From NCBI GenBank assembly GCA_028680875.1, contig JAQUJQ010000002.1:1-38348 (forward strand): a DNA stretch of 38,348 nucleotides, read 5' to 3'. Origin of the DNA: Eubacteriales bacterium. Its GTDB lineage: Bacteria; Bacillota; Clostridia; Peptostreptococcales; Anaerovoracaceae. Below the pieces are notes generated by a model, which saw only the letters and a list, made by a program, of their open reading frames with translations, ran no database searches and was not told where the DNA came from. A program made the translations under genes and the position numbers. Positions 7,504 to 16,583 of the stretch are shown piece after piece. How positions within the stretch are numbered: the stretch's first letter is position 1; the number at the start of each line of letters is the position of its first letter.

Positions 7504-10251
7504 TTACTTTTTCAATTCCGCCAATATTTTTTCCGGAAGAGCCGGCAACTCCCTGATTCTGACATTGCAGGCATCATAAATTGCATTGATGATCGAGGCA
7601 TGAGGTGAACTCAATGGCAGTTCACCAACACCGGAAGCACCAAAAGGCCCATGCTCTCTGGGATTTTCAAAATAAATAACCTCCATTTCATCAGGAGCAT
7701 CCTTTATAGTAGGAATCCCGCATCCGGCTAAGCTGGTATGCTTTTTCAAATCCTCATACTGTTCAGTCAAGGCAAAACCCACACCCTGAACCAGGCCGCC
7801 GTACATCTGTCCATCTACAGTTGATTTGTTTATTATCTTTCCACAGTCTGTAACCAATGTCATTTTATTGACAGTTACCTTACCCGTATTTATATTGACG
7901 CAAAGTTCAGTCATAATAAACCCGTACATGTACATCAACATGGGAATGCCCTGTGCAGTTTCCTGATCGATCATTTGACAGAATTGCCCGGATGCAAAGC
8001 TACCCACATATCTCAAATCAATATTTTCTACAACCATTTCCTCATAAGTACGGTAACTGCCGTCTTCCTTTTTCATTGCACTTATCAGCTTTTCACAAGC
8101 ATCCTTCATCGCATTCCCAAAGAATACCTGCCCTCTGCTTCCTGCGGAAACTCCGCCGTCAGGACAAATTTTAGTGTCGTTCATAATCATCTTTATCTTA
8201 TTAATGGGAACATTTAAGGGTTTTAAAGCCTCATGGGCAATAGTAAGGGTGCCCAGATCGGAACCCTGGCCATGATCCTGCCAGCAATTGTATATAGCGA
8301 CTCCGCCGTCGGGCAACAGTTCTGCCCAAGCTTCCGAGAAATCCGCAAAATCTCCGCCCACACAATAATTAGCTAAAGATAAACCAACACCATATTTTTT
8401 ATCAGCAGTCTCTTTCTTTTTTGCCTCTTTTTTTGCCTGCTCATAATGAGGTTTAAGATAATCCATCATTTCTTCCAGCGAGAATACCTCAGGAGTGTCT
8501 CCCACAGGACTTGTGGCTCCGGGTCTGTAAATATTTTTGTATCGCAGGTCAAATGGATCCATTCCCATTTTAACAGCCAGCTCATCTATCAGACATTCAC
8601 TTGGAAACAAAGCCTGAGGAGATCCGTAAGAACGAAATGCTGTCCCATATGTATGGTTTGTGCAAACTGCATGGGTTTCGCCTCTGATATTTTTAATATC
8701 ATAACCTGCTCCTACAAACATATTTCCTTTAAAAGCAAGGCAATCGCCCCATTCGGAATAGGCGCCGTGGTCAAAGATCAAATCATATTCCATACCGAGA
8801 ATCTTTCCGTCTTTATCTGCTGCCATTTTGATATCAGAATAAGATGACGCCCTTTTCCCGGTATATGTAATAGTCTGATGCATATCAAATTCCAAATAAC
8901 ACGGCTTTCCGGTAGCCATTACAGCTACTCCGATCAACGCTTCGTTGGTAGGGCTTAGTTTATATCCGAAAGTTGCACCTGTGTTATTTTGTATGATCCT
9001 GAATTTTTCTTCCGGAATCCCCAGCGCTTCCTGAAGCATGGCAATATGCACATACAGACAAATACTCTTTGACTGAATAGTTAGCATATCATTTTCATCA
9101 AAGTATCCGAAACCTACATCCGGTTCTAAAATCAAATGAGGTTGTCTTGTAGTGTAGTAGCTGGCTTCCGTAGTATAAGCCGCTTCTTTGAAAATCGCAG
9201 CAGTATCTTCACCTTTTATTGTCTTTTGGTCGAAGTAAACATTTGGCGTTCCCGGATGAATCTCGATTGCATCATCTGCCATAGCCTCCAAAGCATTCAT
9301 GTATGCAGGAAGCTCTTCGATATCTACGATAACCGCATCCGCTGCAGCTTCAGCGTGCTCTTTTGTATCCGCACAAACGATTGCAATTGCATCACCGTAC
9401 ATAAAGATTTTTTCATCACAGAGGATAGGTCTGTCAAAACCATCTCCCTTATTCCATGGGAATAGAGCCATTCCATTGATTCGATTCGTTCCCTTAATAT
9501 CTTTATGAGTCAGCACCGCTTCAACACCCGGCATCTTTTCTGCAACAGATGTGTCAATGCTCTTGATATTTGCATGAGAGACTTTGGCCTGAACCAGAGC
9601 CATCTGTAAAGTATCTTTAGGCATTTTCAGCCCCACATCCGCTCCGAAATCATGGGTCCCCACCACTTTATCAACAGCATTGGGGCGAGGGGCATAGCTT
9701 CCTAAAATTCCTTTCTTTTCGTCATAGTCAAACTCCAAATCTTTTATAGTCCATTCTTTGCGTATTACTTTGGCAGCATCCATAACTGCGTCCACGATAG
9801 GTTTATATCCGGTACATCTACAAACATTTCTATGTTTTTGGAACCAATCCCTGATTTCCTCTCTTGTAGGATTCTGATTTTCATCTAATAAAGCTTTCCC
9901 CGATACGATAAATCCCGGTGAGCAGAACCCGCATTGTGCTGCGCCATGTTTTATCATAGCAGCCTGAAGGGGATGCAGGTTATCTCTTGTACCAATCCCT
10001 TCTATAGTTGTTATTTGAGCATTATCAGGCACACGACTCATCTTTGTAATACAAGAACGTACTACTTTACCGTTGACTATAACAGAGCAAATACCACACT
10101 GACCCGTTTTACATCCTACTTTGGTACCCAAGAGTCCTAGTTGCTCACGGATTACTGTAGAGAGCATTTGATTTGGTTCAACTATAACCCTGGTCTTGAC
10201 ACCATTAACTATAAGATCTTTTTTTCTTAACTTTCTCACGTTATCAGACAT
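7504..10251 (-). CDS. mop: Mop-type molybdenum aldehyde oxidoreductase (xanthine oxidase family; [2Fe-2S] domains and Moco domain in one polypeptide)
   Basis: 915 aa; CKTGQCGICSVIVNGKVVRSC plant-type [2Fe-2S], CGFCSPGF...CRCTGYKPI second cluster, C-terminal GPFGASGVGELPLSSPH with the catalytic Glu region. Size and architecture as in Desulfovibrio gigas Mop. Confidence 0.9.
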   Translation of the reverse strand: MSDNVRKLRKKDLIVNGVKTRVIVEPNQMLSTVIREQLGLLGTKVGCKTGQCGICSVIVNGKVVRSCITKMSRVPDNAQITTIEGIGTRDNLHPLQAAMIKHGAAQCGFCSPGFIVSGKALLDENQNPTREEIRDWFQKHRNVCRCTGYKPIVDAVMDAAKVIRKEWTIKDLEFDYDEKKGILGSYAPRPNAVDKVVGTHDFGADVGLKMPKDTLQMALVQAKVSHANIKSIDTSVAEKMPGVEAVLTHKDIKGTNRINGMALFPWNKGDGFDRPILCDEKIFMYGDAIAIVCADTKEHAEAAADAVIVDIEELPAYMNALEAMADDAIEIHPGTPNVYFDQKTIKGEDTAAIFKEAAYTTEASYYTTRQPHLILEPDVGFGYFDENDMLTIQSKSICLYVHIAMLQEALGIPEEKFRIIQNNTGATFGYKLSPTNEALIGVAVMATGKPCYLEFDMHQTITYTGKRASSYSDIKMAADKDGKILGMEYDLIFDHGAYSEWGDCLAFKGNMFVGAGYDIKNIRGETHAVCTNHTYGTAFRSYGSPQALFPSECLIDELAVKMGMDPFDLRYKNIYRPGATSPVGDTPEVFSLEEMMDYLKPHYEQAKKEAKKKETADKKYGVGLSLANYCVGGDFADFSEAWAELLPDGGVAIYNCWQDHGQGSDLGTLTIAHEALKPLNVPINKIKMIMNDTKICPDGGVSAGSRGQVFFGNAMKDACEKLISAMKKEDGSYRTYEEMVVENIDLRYVGSFASGQFCQMIDQETAQGIPMLMYMYGFIMTELCVNINTGKVTVNKMTLVTDCGKIINKSTVDGQMYGGLVQGVGFALTEQYEDLKKHTSLAGCGIPTIKDAPDEMEVIYFENPREHGPFGASGVGELPLSSPHASIINAIYDACNVRIRELPALPEKILAELKK

Positions 10252-10383
10252 TGAGACCCTCCTTAAAAATCAATTATGACTTAGGGATATCTACTTAATA
10301 TTGTGATTTCACTTTTTTAGATGTACTATAGAATAATCCTATCAGCCTCCTTTTTTATCAATAGCTGTAAAGTAAATTAAAAT

Positions 10384-10405
10384 CCCTGTCCGTAAACGGG
10401 CAGGG
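10384..10405 (-). terminator. Putative intrinsic terminator / expression platform downstream of the Moco riboswitch
   Basis: Minus-strand RNA CCCUG-C-CCG-UUUA-CGG-A-CAGGG followed by AUUUUAAUUU. Confidence 0.6.
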
Positions 10406-10437
10406 AAAACAGTACACGAAAAATGCATTTTGTATAA

Positions 10438-10539
10438 TGTCTCCTTTCCAAATACGGGAGGCTCAGATGTTTCCATCTAAACCCATCGTCTCTGACTTCA
10501 TAGCGTAAAACTGCCACAGAAGATCAGAGATCGGAGATA
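10438..10539 (-). promoter_or_regulatory. Molybdenum cofactor (Moco) riboswitch
   Basis: Minus strand: TATCTCCGATCTCTGATCTTCTGTGGCAGTTTTACGCTATGAAGTCAGAGACGATGGGTTTAGATGGAAACATCTGAGCCTCCCGTATTTGGAAAGGAGACA. The 3' conserved block CCTCCCGTAT(T/C)TGGAAAGG closely resembles the E. coli moaA Moco element. P1 CTCC/GGAG, TCTCTGA/TCAGAGA stem, and an AGAT-GGAAAC-ATCT hairpin. Lies directly upstream of a Mo-enzyme gene. Confidence 0.9.
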
Positions 10540-10562
10540 ATTATTTAATTTTTACTGATTTC

Positions 10563-10591
10563 AGTTTAGCAGGGATTAGTAATGGTGTCAA
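10563..10591 (-). promoter_or_regulatory. SigmaA-type promoter for the riboswitch-mop transcript
   Basis: Minus strand TTGACA-17 nt-TAAACT immediately upstream of the riboswitch. Confidence 0.75.
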
Positions 10592-10616
10592 TAATTGAAA
10601 GCATATTCAAGTTTTT

Positions 10617-11336
10617 TTATAGTGTCCAGGCAAGATAGAACATAAAAAATGCTAAGAGTAAAATTGCCGATCCTATCAATAGCTTTATTCCTTTTATTAT
10701 CCTCATATAACGTAAATCCTCAGTAAGTTTTTGAATCAGTCCGGCCGAAGTACCTGCAATAATAACTAGGATACTATGGCCCAGAGCATATAACAACAGG
10801 AGCATAATCCCCCAAAGAGGACTTCCGCTTTCTGCAACAATTGCCAGCAAAACTACAAGAACCGGCAATGCACAATGAGATGCAAAGAGCCCCCCGAGCA
10901 TACCTGCAAGGAAGGCACCCACATATCCTTTTTTTGAATTCTTTGAATGGTTGAAAGCCGGTGGAATGAAATTATGGATCTCAAAAGCTTGAATCGCCAT
11001 AAGTACCATCAAAATACCGAGCATAACATACCACCATGGCCCCAGGTGGTGTAAAAGCTTTCCGACAAGAGAAGCAAATACTCCAAGTATAGTATAAGTA
11101 ATTGCCATCCCTAAAGCAAAAACTAAAGATAAACGAAAAGCCCTTTTCCCATCTTTGTTTCCGGTGCCACCAACATAACCTATGATAATGGGAACACTCG
11201 AAAGTGAACAAGGGGTAACAGAGGTTAAAGCCCCTGCCAGGATTGCAAGCATAGGAGCAAACCAAATATTGTGCTCCAATAAGGCCGAGAGGGCTTCAAT
11301 CCCGTGATCAATCATATTTATCGCCTCGATTTCCAA
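10617..11336 (-). CDS. CcdA/DsbD-like membrane thiol-disulfide transporter family protein
   Basis: Multi-TM; conserved TPCSLSSVPIIIGYVGG and SHCALPVLVVLLAI Cys-Pro elements typical of CcdA. Confidence 0.8.
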   Translation of the reverse strand: MEIEAINMIDHGIEALSALLEHNIWFAPMLAILAGALTSVTPCSLSSVPIIIGYVGGTGNKDGKRAFRLSLVFALGMAITYTILGVFASLVGKLLHHLGPWWYVMLGILMVLMAIQAFEIHNFIPPAFNHSKNSKKGYVGAFLAGMLGGLFASHCALPVLVVLLAIVAESGSPLWGIMLLLLYALGHSILVIIAGTSAGLIQKLTEDLRYMRIIKGIKLLIGSAILLLAFFMFYLAWTL

Positions 11337-11343
11337 AATGGAT

Positions 11344-12177
11344 TTAATCTATATAAATGGTGCCGGCAGCTGTAATATCAATGTCGCCGGCCAGTTTAGC
11401 AGCAATGATACCGCCATTCCAATCAATACTTGCAAATAACTCTCCTCCCGGTTGATGAATTTGCATATTTTTGATGGTTCTTCCCTCCCTTTGAGCAAGG
11501 GCAGATACCAGAGCTACCGTTCCGGATCCGCAGCTCTTCTCCCAGGTCAAAGAACCTACCGCTCTTACATAAACCACCGGTGTCATTTGTGATGTAGCAC
11601 TGTTATAAAATAGTATGCCAAAACAATCCGTATCCAGTTGTTCCTTTTTTAAAAAATCCTTTACAATATGAACATAGGCATCTGCCGCAGTTTTGTTCCA
11701 GAGAATCACATGAAGGATACCCTCATAGACTACAATGCTATAATCACCCAATTGATCATTTCTGCCATGATAGATATCTGAAGGAAGCGGCATTTCGATT
11801 GCAACGTTGCATCTATAGCCGGGCTGTTGATTTTGCACTACGGCGGTTAAGATTCCCCTGTAACCGGACATTTCTATAATTACTTCCTTTTTGTCCCCCT
11901 CAAAATTATGAATTTTTCCACTCTCCATTCCGCCCATGGCAATCCAGGCGGCAAGGCTTCTGGATGCATTGCCACAAAATTCTCCGCCCATCATCTGGAG
12001 ACGGGCTAAAGCTTTGGGGTGTTCCGCCTTTTCCAGAAAACCTACCTGCTCGGCGCAAAGATAAGTATCAGTCATAATTTTAGCGGCGATATCCGAGTAT
12101 CTTTTTCTGGGTAAAGGGTCTATAATCAGTATGGTTGTATTCCCACTGGGATTATACTTTACAAATTTGAGTTCCAT
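11344..12177 (-). CDS. DapF-fold amino-acid epimerase/racemase (CntK histidine racemase-like)
   Basis: Paired catalytic Cys motifs MMGGEFCGNASRS and KSCGSGTVALVSAL; start MELKFVKYNPSGN. Confidence 0.7.
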   Translation of the reverse strand: MELKFVKYNPSGNTTILIIDPLPRKRYSDIAAKIMTDTYLCAEQVGFLEKAEHPKALARLQMMGGEFCGNASRSLAAWIAMGGMESGKIHNFEGDKKEVIIEMSGYRGILTAVVQNQQPGYRCNVAIEMPLPSDIYHGRNDQLGDYSIVVYEGILHVILWNKTAADAYVHIVKDFLKKEQLDTDCFGILFYNSATSQMTPVVYVRAVGSLTWEKSCGSGTVALVSALAQREGRTIKNMQIHQPGGELFASIDWNGGIIAAKLAGDIDITAAGTIYID

Positions 12178-12228
12178 GTTCGTTGAGTTCCTTTAACAAT
12201 AAATTTAAGTGGAAATTGCACAGTTTTT

Positions 12229-12237
12229 ATTATAACA
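12229..12237 (-). promoter_or_regulatory. Candidate extended -10 promoter for the epimerase gene
   Basis: Minus strand TGTTATAAT in the divergent intergenic gap; no convincing -35. Confidence 0.4.
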
Positions 12238-12283
12238 TATTAAATACGACTCATTACCAAAAATTGATACACCGGAGAAAGCC

Positions 12284-13456
12284 ATGATAAAATTACTGAT
12301 CCGAATCTTTATCAAGGATTACGGAAATACAAAAGATTCCAAAGTTCGTGACAGCTACGGCAGGTTGGCCAGTGTTGTCGGTATTATATCCAATTTACTG
12401 CTAAGCGGCCTTAAAATTACTTTGGGCTTGATTTTTCATAGTATCGCTATTTTAGCAGACGGTATAAATAATATTGCTGACACCTCATCTTCTATCATAC
12501 TGTTAATCGGTTTAAAACTTGCTGCCAAGCCTGCAGATGAAGACCATCCTTACGGCCATGCCCGTATCGAATATATAACCGGCTTGCTTATTTCCTTTCT
12601 AATTATCATATTAGGTCTTCAGCTTTTAATAACCTCAATTAAAAAAATTATTGATCCTAATCCTATAGAGTTCAGCTATATCACAGTTGTAGCATTACTA
12701 ATAGCCATCGCTATCAAAATCTGGCAATCTTTATTCTATCTTAAAATCGGAAAAATCATCAATTCCGTACCCATAAAAGCGAATTGTACCGACAGCCGTA
12801 ATGATGCGATTGCCACCACTGCAGTACTTTCAAGTATCCTCATCAGTAAGATAAGCGGCTTACAACTTGATGGCTACATGGGTGGACTGGTGGCACTTTT
12901 CATCATTTATTCCGGTATACAGTTGATCGGAGAAACCTCCACTCCTCTTTTAGGCGGTATCCCCGACCCTGAATTGGTGGCAGATATTCAGAAACGGATT
13001 CTTTCCTATAAAGGTGTAGTCGGCATTCATGATTTGGTGGTTCACAGCTATGGTGCCAGGCGGACTTTTGCCACCGTTCATATAGAAGTAGATGCCTATG
13101 GAGATCTGATTGCCAGTCATGATATGGTGGACATCATTGAACGTACCATATCACGGGATTTAAAAATCGAACTTGTAGCTCATATGGATCCTTTAGAAAC
13201 TAGTGATCCTCTTACTGCGGAAATTAATCGGAAGGTGGAGAAACTAATCGCTCCAATAGAAGGAGTCATCGGACACCATGATCTCAGGATCGTTGCCGGT
13301 TACACCAACCAAAAAATCGTATTCGACTTGGTTGTCGATCAGGTATGCACTATGAAAGAATCCGAACTGAAAAAACGGTTGGACCAAGGGATCAAAGAGC
13401 TTTCTCCCAATTACTTTACAGTCATCACCATCGACCGGTGTTATAAAAAGAGCTAG
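12284..13456 (+). CDS. Cation diffusion facilitator (CDF) family transporter
   Basis: ILADGINNIADTSSSIILLIGLKLAAKPADEDHPYGHARIEYI; HDLVVHSYGARRTFATVHIEVD C-terminal CDF domain. Confidence 0.9.
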   Translation: MIKLLIRIFIKDYGNTKDSKVRDSYGRLASVVGIISNLLLSGLKITLGLIFHSIAILADGINNIADTSSSIILLIGLKLAAKPADEDHPYGHARIEYITGLLISFLIIILGLQLLITSIKKIIDPNPIEFSYITVVALLIAIAIKIWQSLFYLKIGKIINSVPIKANCTDSRNDAIATTAVLSSILISKISGLQLDGYMGGLVALFIIYSGIQLIGETSTPLLGGIPDPELVADIQKRILSYKGVVGIHDLVVHSYGARRTFATVHIEVDAYGDLIASHDMVDIIERTISRDLKIELVAHMDPLETSDPLTAEINRKVEKLIAPIEGVIGHHDLRIVAGYTNQKIVFDLVVDQVCTMKESELKKRLDQGIKELSPNYFTVITIDRCYKKS

Positions 13457-14553
13457 CCTTTACACAAAATCACTTCCAATTCATCAATGAATTTCTGAGT
13501 TTGAGCTTCTGTTCCTGTACTGACTCGAAGCCATGTATCCCAACCCCAGAAATATCCGGGACGAATAATGATTCCCTTTTTCATTAATTCCTCAAAAATT
13601 ATTTTTGAATGCTGCTTCGCATTAACAAAGATGAAATTAGCATTAGACGGAAAGAAATCGAATTCCTTTTTATTGAAATAAGCTTCCATCATACTAAGGG
13701 ATTTATAATTTAACTCCACGGTCTTTTGTATATGTTCCTGATCCCTTAATGCACCTCTTGCTGCTTCCTGCGCCAATCGATTTACATTGAAGGTCAACTT
13801 TATCTTATTCATCTCAGCTGCATTTTCCTCTGATGTAACCAAATATCCTATCCTAACTCCTGCAATACCGGAAACCTTGGAAAAAGTTCTGAGTATGATA
13901 GTATTTGGTCTTTCTTCCAAATATCCTAAACTCTTTGGATAATCCGGGTTTACCGATGCAAATTCATAGTAGGCCTCATCCAAAACAACCACAACATTTT
14001 TTGGAATCTTTTTAAGGAGCTCATCAAGTTCCGTTTTCGTGATAATATTCCCTGTAGGATTGTTGGGATTGCATAGATAAATCAGCTTGGTCTTGTCTGT
14101 AACCGCCATACAATAACCGGAGATGTCAAAGTTCTTTTTCTGCAAAGGGACAGTAATGATCCTGGCCCCCATCAGGCAGGTACTGGTATTATAAATTCCA
14201 AAGGATGGGGCTGTCACGACTACCTCATCTCCCTCATTGATAAAGGTTTGAGCAATAAGCATAAGCAGTTCTTCACCACCGTTACCAATGACTAAATTTT
14301 CAACCTTGACACCTAAGTAAACGGCCAAATCCCGTTTTAGTTCAACGGCCGTAGATTCGGGATATAAGTTGATATCTTTGACGGCCCTGATGACAGCTTC
14401 CATAGCCAAAGGTGATGGTCCCAACGGGTTTTCATTAGATGCCAGTTTTACAATATCCGTTAATCCGTACTCACGTTTTACTTCTTCAATCGGTTTTCCG
14501 GGTACATAGGGTTTAAATCCGGCCAATTCTTTGCGATATAAATTTTTTTTCAT
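13453..14553 (-). CDS. hisC: Histidinol-phosphate aminotransferase
   Basis: KLASNENPLGPSP; YLCNPNNPTGN; VVLDEAYYEF; RTFSKVSGIAGVRIGY. Confidence 0.88.
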   Translation of the reverse strand: MKKNLYRKELAGFKPYVPGKPIEEVKREYGLTDIVKLASNENPLGPSPLAMEAVIRAVKDINLYPESTAVELKRDLAVYLGVKVENLVIGNGGEELLMLIAQTFINEGDEVVVTAPSFGIYNTSTCLMGARIITVPLQKKNFDISGYCMAVTDKTKLIYLCNPNNPTGNIITKTELDELLKKIPKNVVVVLDEAYYEFASVNPDYPKSLGYLEERPNTIILRTFSKVSGIAGVRIGYLVTSEENAAEMNKIKLTFNVNRLAQEAARGALRDQEHIQKTVELNYKSLSMMEAYFNKKEFDFFPSNANFIFVNAKQHSKIIFEELMKKGIIIRPGYFWGWDTWLRVSTGTEAQTQKFIDELEVILCKG

Positions 14554-14570
14554 TGATATTCCTTTCCGGG

Positions 14571-16577
14571 CTATTCCACGTCCTTTAATGTAGATAGAAT
14601 TGTATTATACTTTCCTACTTGGCTGATACTGAAATCCTTTGGGTTCAGACTTTTTACCCCTTTCGGGACTCTGAGGATTCTGGAATTTACAAAAACAGTA
14701 TCCATAAAATCACCCTTAACTGCCACCTTACTATAAGGAGTAAAGTTCTCTCCAACAACGTAAGTACTCTCCCCAAAGTTAAAAATCTTTTCCACCCAAA
14801 TAGGACGAACACCCATCTTAAGCTCTTTAGGTTTAAAAGGGTTGCTTCCACCATAAACATAATTTGACCCATAAAGCATATCATATTGCAGTATTTCAAG
14901 GTTATCCAGGTAATTTCCATGGTTTTTCCTTGTTTGATGATACCAGGTTAAAATACCATTATGAATGCCTAAACGTTCCATTACCTCTGAATATAATTGA
15001 TAAGATGTAAGATCCCCATCGATTTTTTTTAAGTCATAATTTGCGTAGATTATATATTGTGTTTCATAAATAGAACGGTTCACCAAATCTTCCTCTGTTA
15101 AGCTTAATACGGGCAAATGATCCCCGTAAAACACCAGGACCGTCTTTTCATCATATTTTTTAAAGGTTGAAATTAAGTCCCCAACAAACTGATCCATCTC
15201 ATAAACCTGTTGGATATAATATTCCATAGCATTTCGTTCTTTCTCATCCTCGATGCCGCCAACTACCCGTACCGCTAATTTTTCATCATCAATCAATTTG
15301 TTTTCCGGATATCTCCCATGGCCTTGGACTGATACGGTAAAGATAAAATCCTGTCCCTCCGTGGATTCTAAAGCAGCCAAAATCTCCCCTGTTAATATCC
15401 TATCCTTTGCCCAATTTCTCGGAGTCTTTTTTACTTTATTCATATATTCAACAGAAGTAAAGGTATCAAAACCCAGATTGGCATAGACTAGATTTCTTCC
15501 ATAAAATGCTCCTCTGTGATTATGGATCGCATGAGTGGTATAACCCCATTTCTTTAATACATAGTTTACACTTTCACATGTGGTATCCTTCATGATGGTT
15601 TTATATGGATATTCACCAGGGCCAAAGGACATTATCCGCATTCCGGATAATACTTCAAATTCTGTATTGGCCGTACCGGCACCCACTGCAGGAACCTTAA
15701 GATAACCGTTACTGTATTTCTTCTTTAGTTTATGAAAATTGGGGATTGGATCACCGGACAATTCCAAGCCTTCAATCAACGTAGGATCGATAAAGGATTC
15801 CAATTGAACAAATATAATATTAGGCTGATTTTTCGTCTCTTCTCCTGCTGTATGAATAACAGGGATGCTTGTATTTGCCTCATCTACCCCCATAGGAATT
15901 CCATCTTTAAACACACTGAGTACCAATTCTTCTGAATAATCGACAGGTATAGGTACCCCTCGGTTTAACCAGGTATTGATGAAACAATACGGAACGCCAT
16001 AATCCTCATAGGCATAACCCAGGTTGCTGAAATAAGTTGACAGCCATCTATTATTAACACCTAAATTTGTAAACCCATATAAGGCCAACATAAAAACAAT
16101 AATTAAAACAAAATTAAGCTTATAACGAATAGGATTCTTCTTTTTGGGTGCAAACAGAAAGGCAACCACAAAAAGGGCAATGGCAATGATAATGGCCAGC
16201 ACAGTTAAGACAATTTCAAAAGTGCTCATATAATTGGGCAGGATTGATAGGCCATTTTCTAAAAGTGCTAAGTCGGACACCGTAAATGGCGTCATACGAA
16301 AGCTTAAGATTACTCCATTTATAATACCCAAAGCCAACCAAAGAGAAGAAATCAACACATAGACAAAAATACGCCGTTTCACAAGTAGGGAAACAGATAA
16401 GCTAACAAAAATAATAAAGGTATTGTAAAAAAACACCTTAGGGTTTCCGGCCAAAAAACCCAGACCCCCAAGAAGAGAACGCCTGCTTATAATTTCAATA
16501 AGTAAATTTAAAAGAAAAGCGAGTAATGCGGATTGTACTCCGCCATAAATCAAATATTTTCTATAAAACACTTTCAT
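14571..16577 (-). CDS. LTA synthase family / sulfatase-domain membrane glycerophosphotransferase
   Basis: N-terminal TM segments, then NIIFVQLESFIDPT, GAGTANTEFEVLSG, VFYGDHLPVL sulfatase-fold motifs. Confidence 0.85.
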   Translation of the reverse strand: MKVFYRKYLIYGGVQSALLAFLLNLLIEIISRRSLLGGLGFLAGNPKVFFYNTFIIFVSLSVSLLVKRRIFVYVLISSLWLALGIINGVILSFRMTPFTVSDLALLENGLSILPNYMSTFEIVLTVLAIIIAIALFVVAFLFAPKKKNPIRYKLNFVLIIVFMLALYGFTNLGVNNRWLSTYFSNLGYAYEDYGVPYCFINTWLNRGVPIPVDYSEELVLSVFKDGIPMGVDEANTSIPVIHTAGEETKNQPNIIFVQLESFIDPTLIEGLELSGDPIPNFHKLKKKYSNGYLKVPAVGAGTANTEFEVLSGMRIMSFGPGEYPYKTIMKDTTCESVNYVLKKWGYTTHAIHNHRGAFYGRNLVYANLGFDTFTSVEYMNKVKKTPRNWAKDRILTGEILAALESTEGQDFIFTVSVQGHGRYPENKLIDDEKLAVRVVGGIEDEKERNAMEYYIQQVYEMDQFVGDLISTFKKYDEKTVLVFYGDHLPVLSLTEEDLVNRSIYETQYIIYANYDLKKIDGDLTSYQLYSEVMERLGIHNGILTWYHQTRKNHGNYLDNLEILQYDMLYGSNYVYGGSNPFKPKELKMGVRPIWVEKIFNFGESTYVVGENFTPYSKVAVKGDFMDTVFVNSRILRVPKGVKSLNPKDFSISQVGKYNTILSTLKDVE

Positions 16578-16583
16578 CGTTTT

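Noticed and set aside
7953-9508. + strand ORFs opposite mop
   Set aside because: Shadow ORFs of a large conserved minus-strand gene; no family motifs.
10505-10520. TGGCAG...ACGCT looking like a sigma54 -24/-12 promoter upstream of mop
   Set aside because: The GG-to-GC spacing is one base short, and the sequence lies inside the Moco riboswitch aptamer.
10981-11265. Minus-strand alternate-frame ORF of 94 aa inside the CcdA-like gene
   Set aside because: Out of frame with the clear CcdA-like protein and lacks recognisable domain features.
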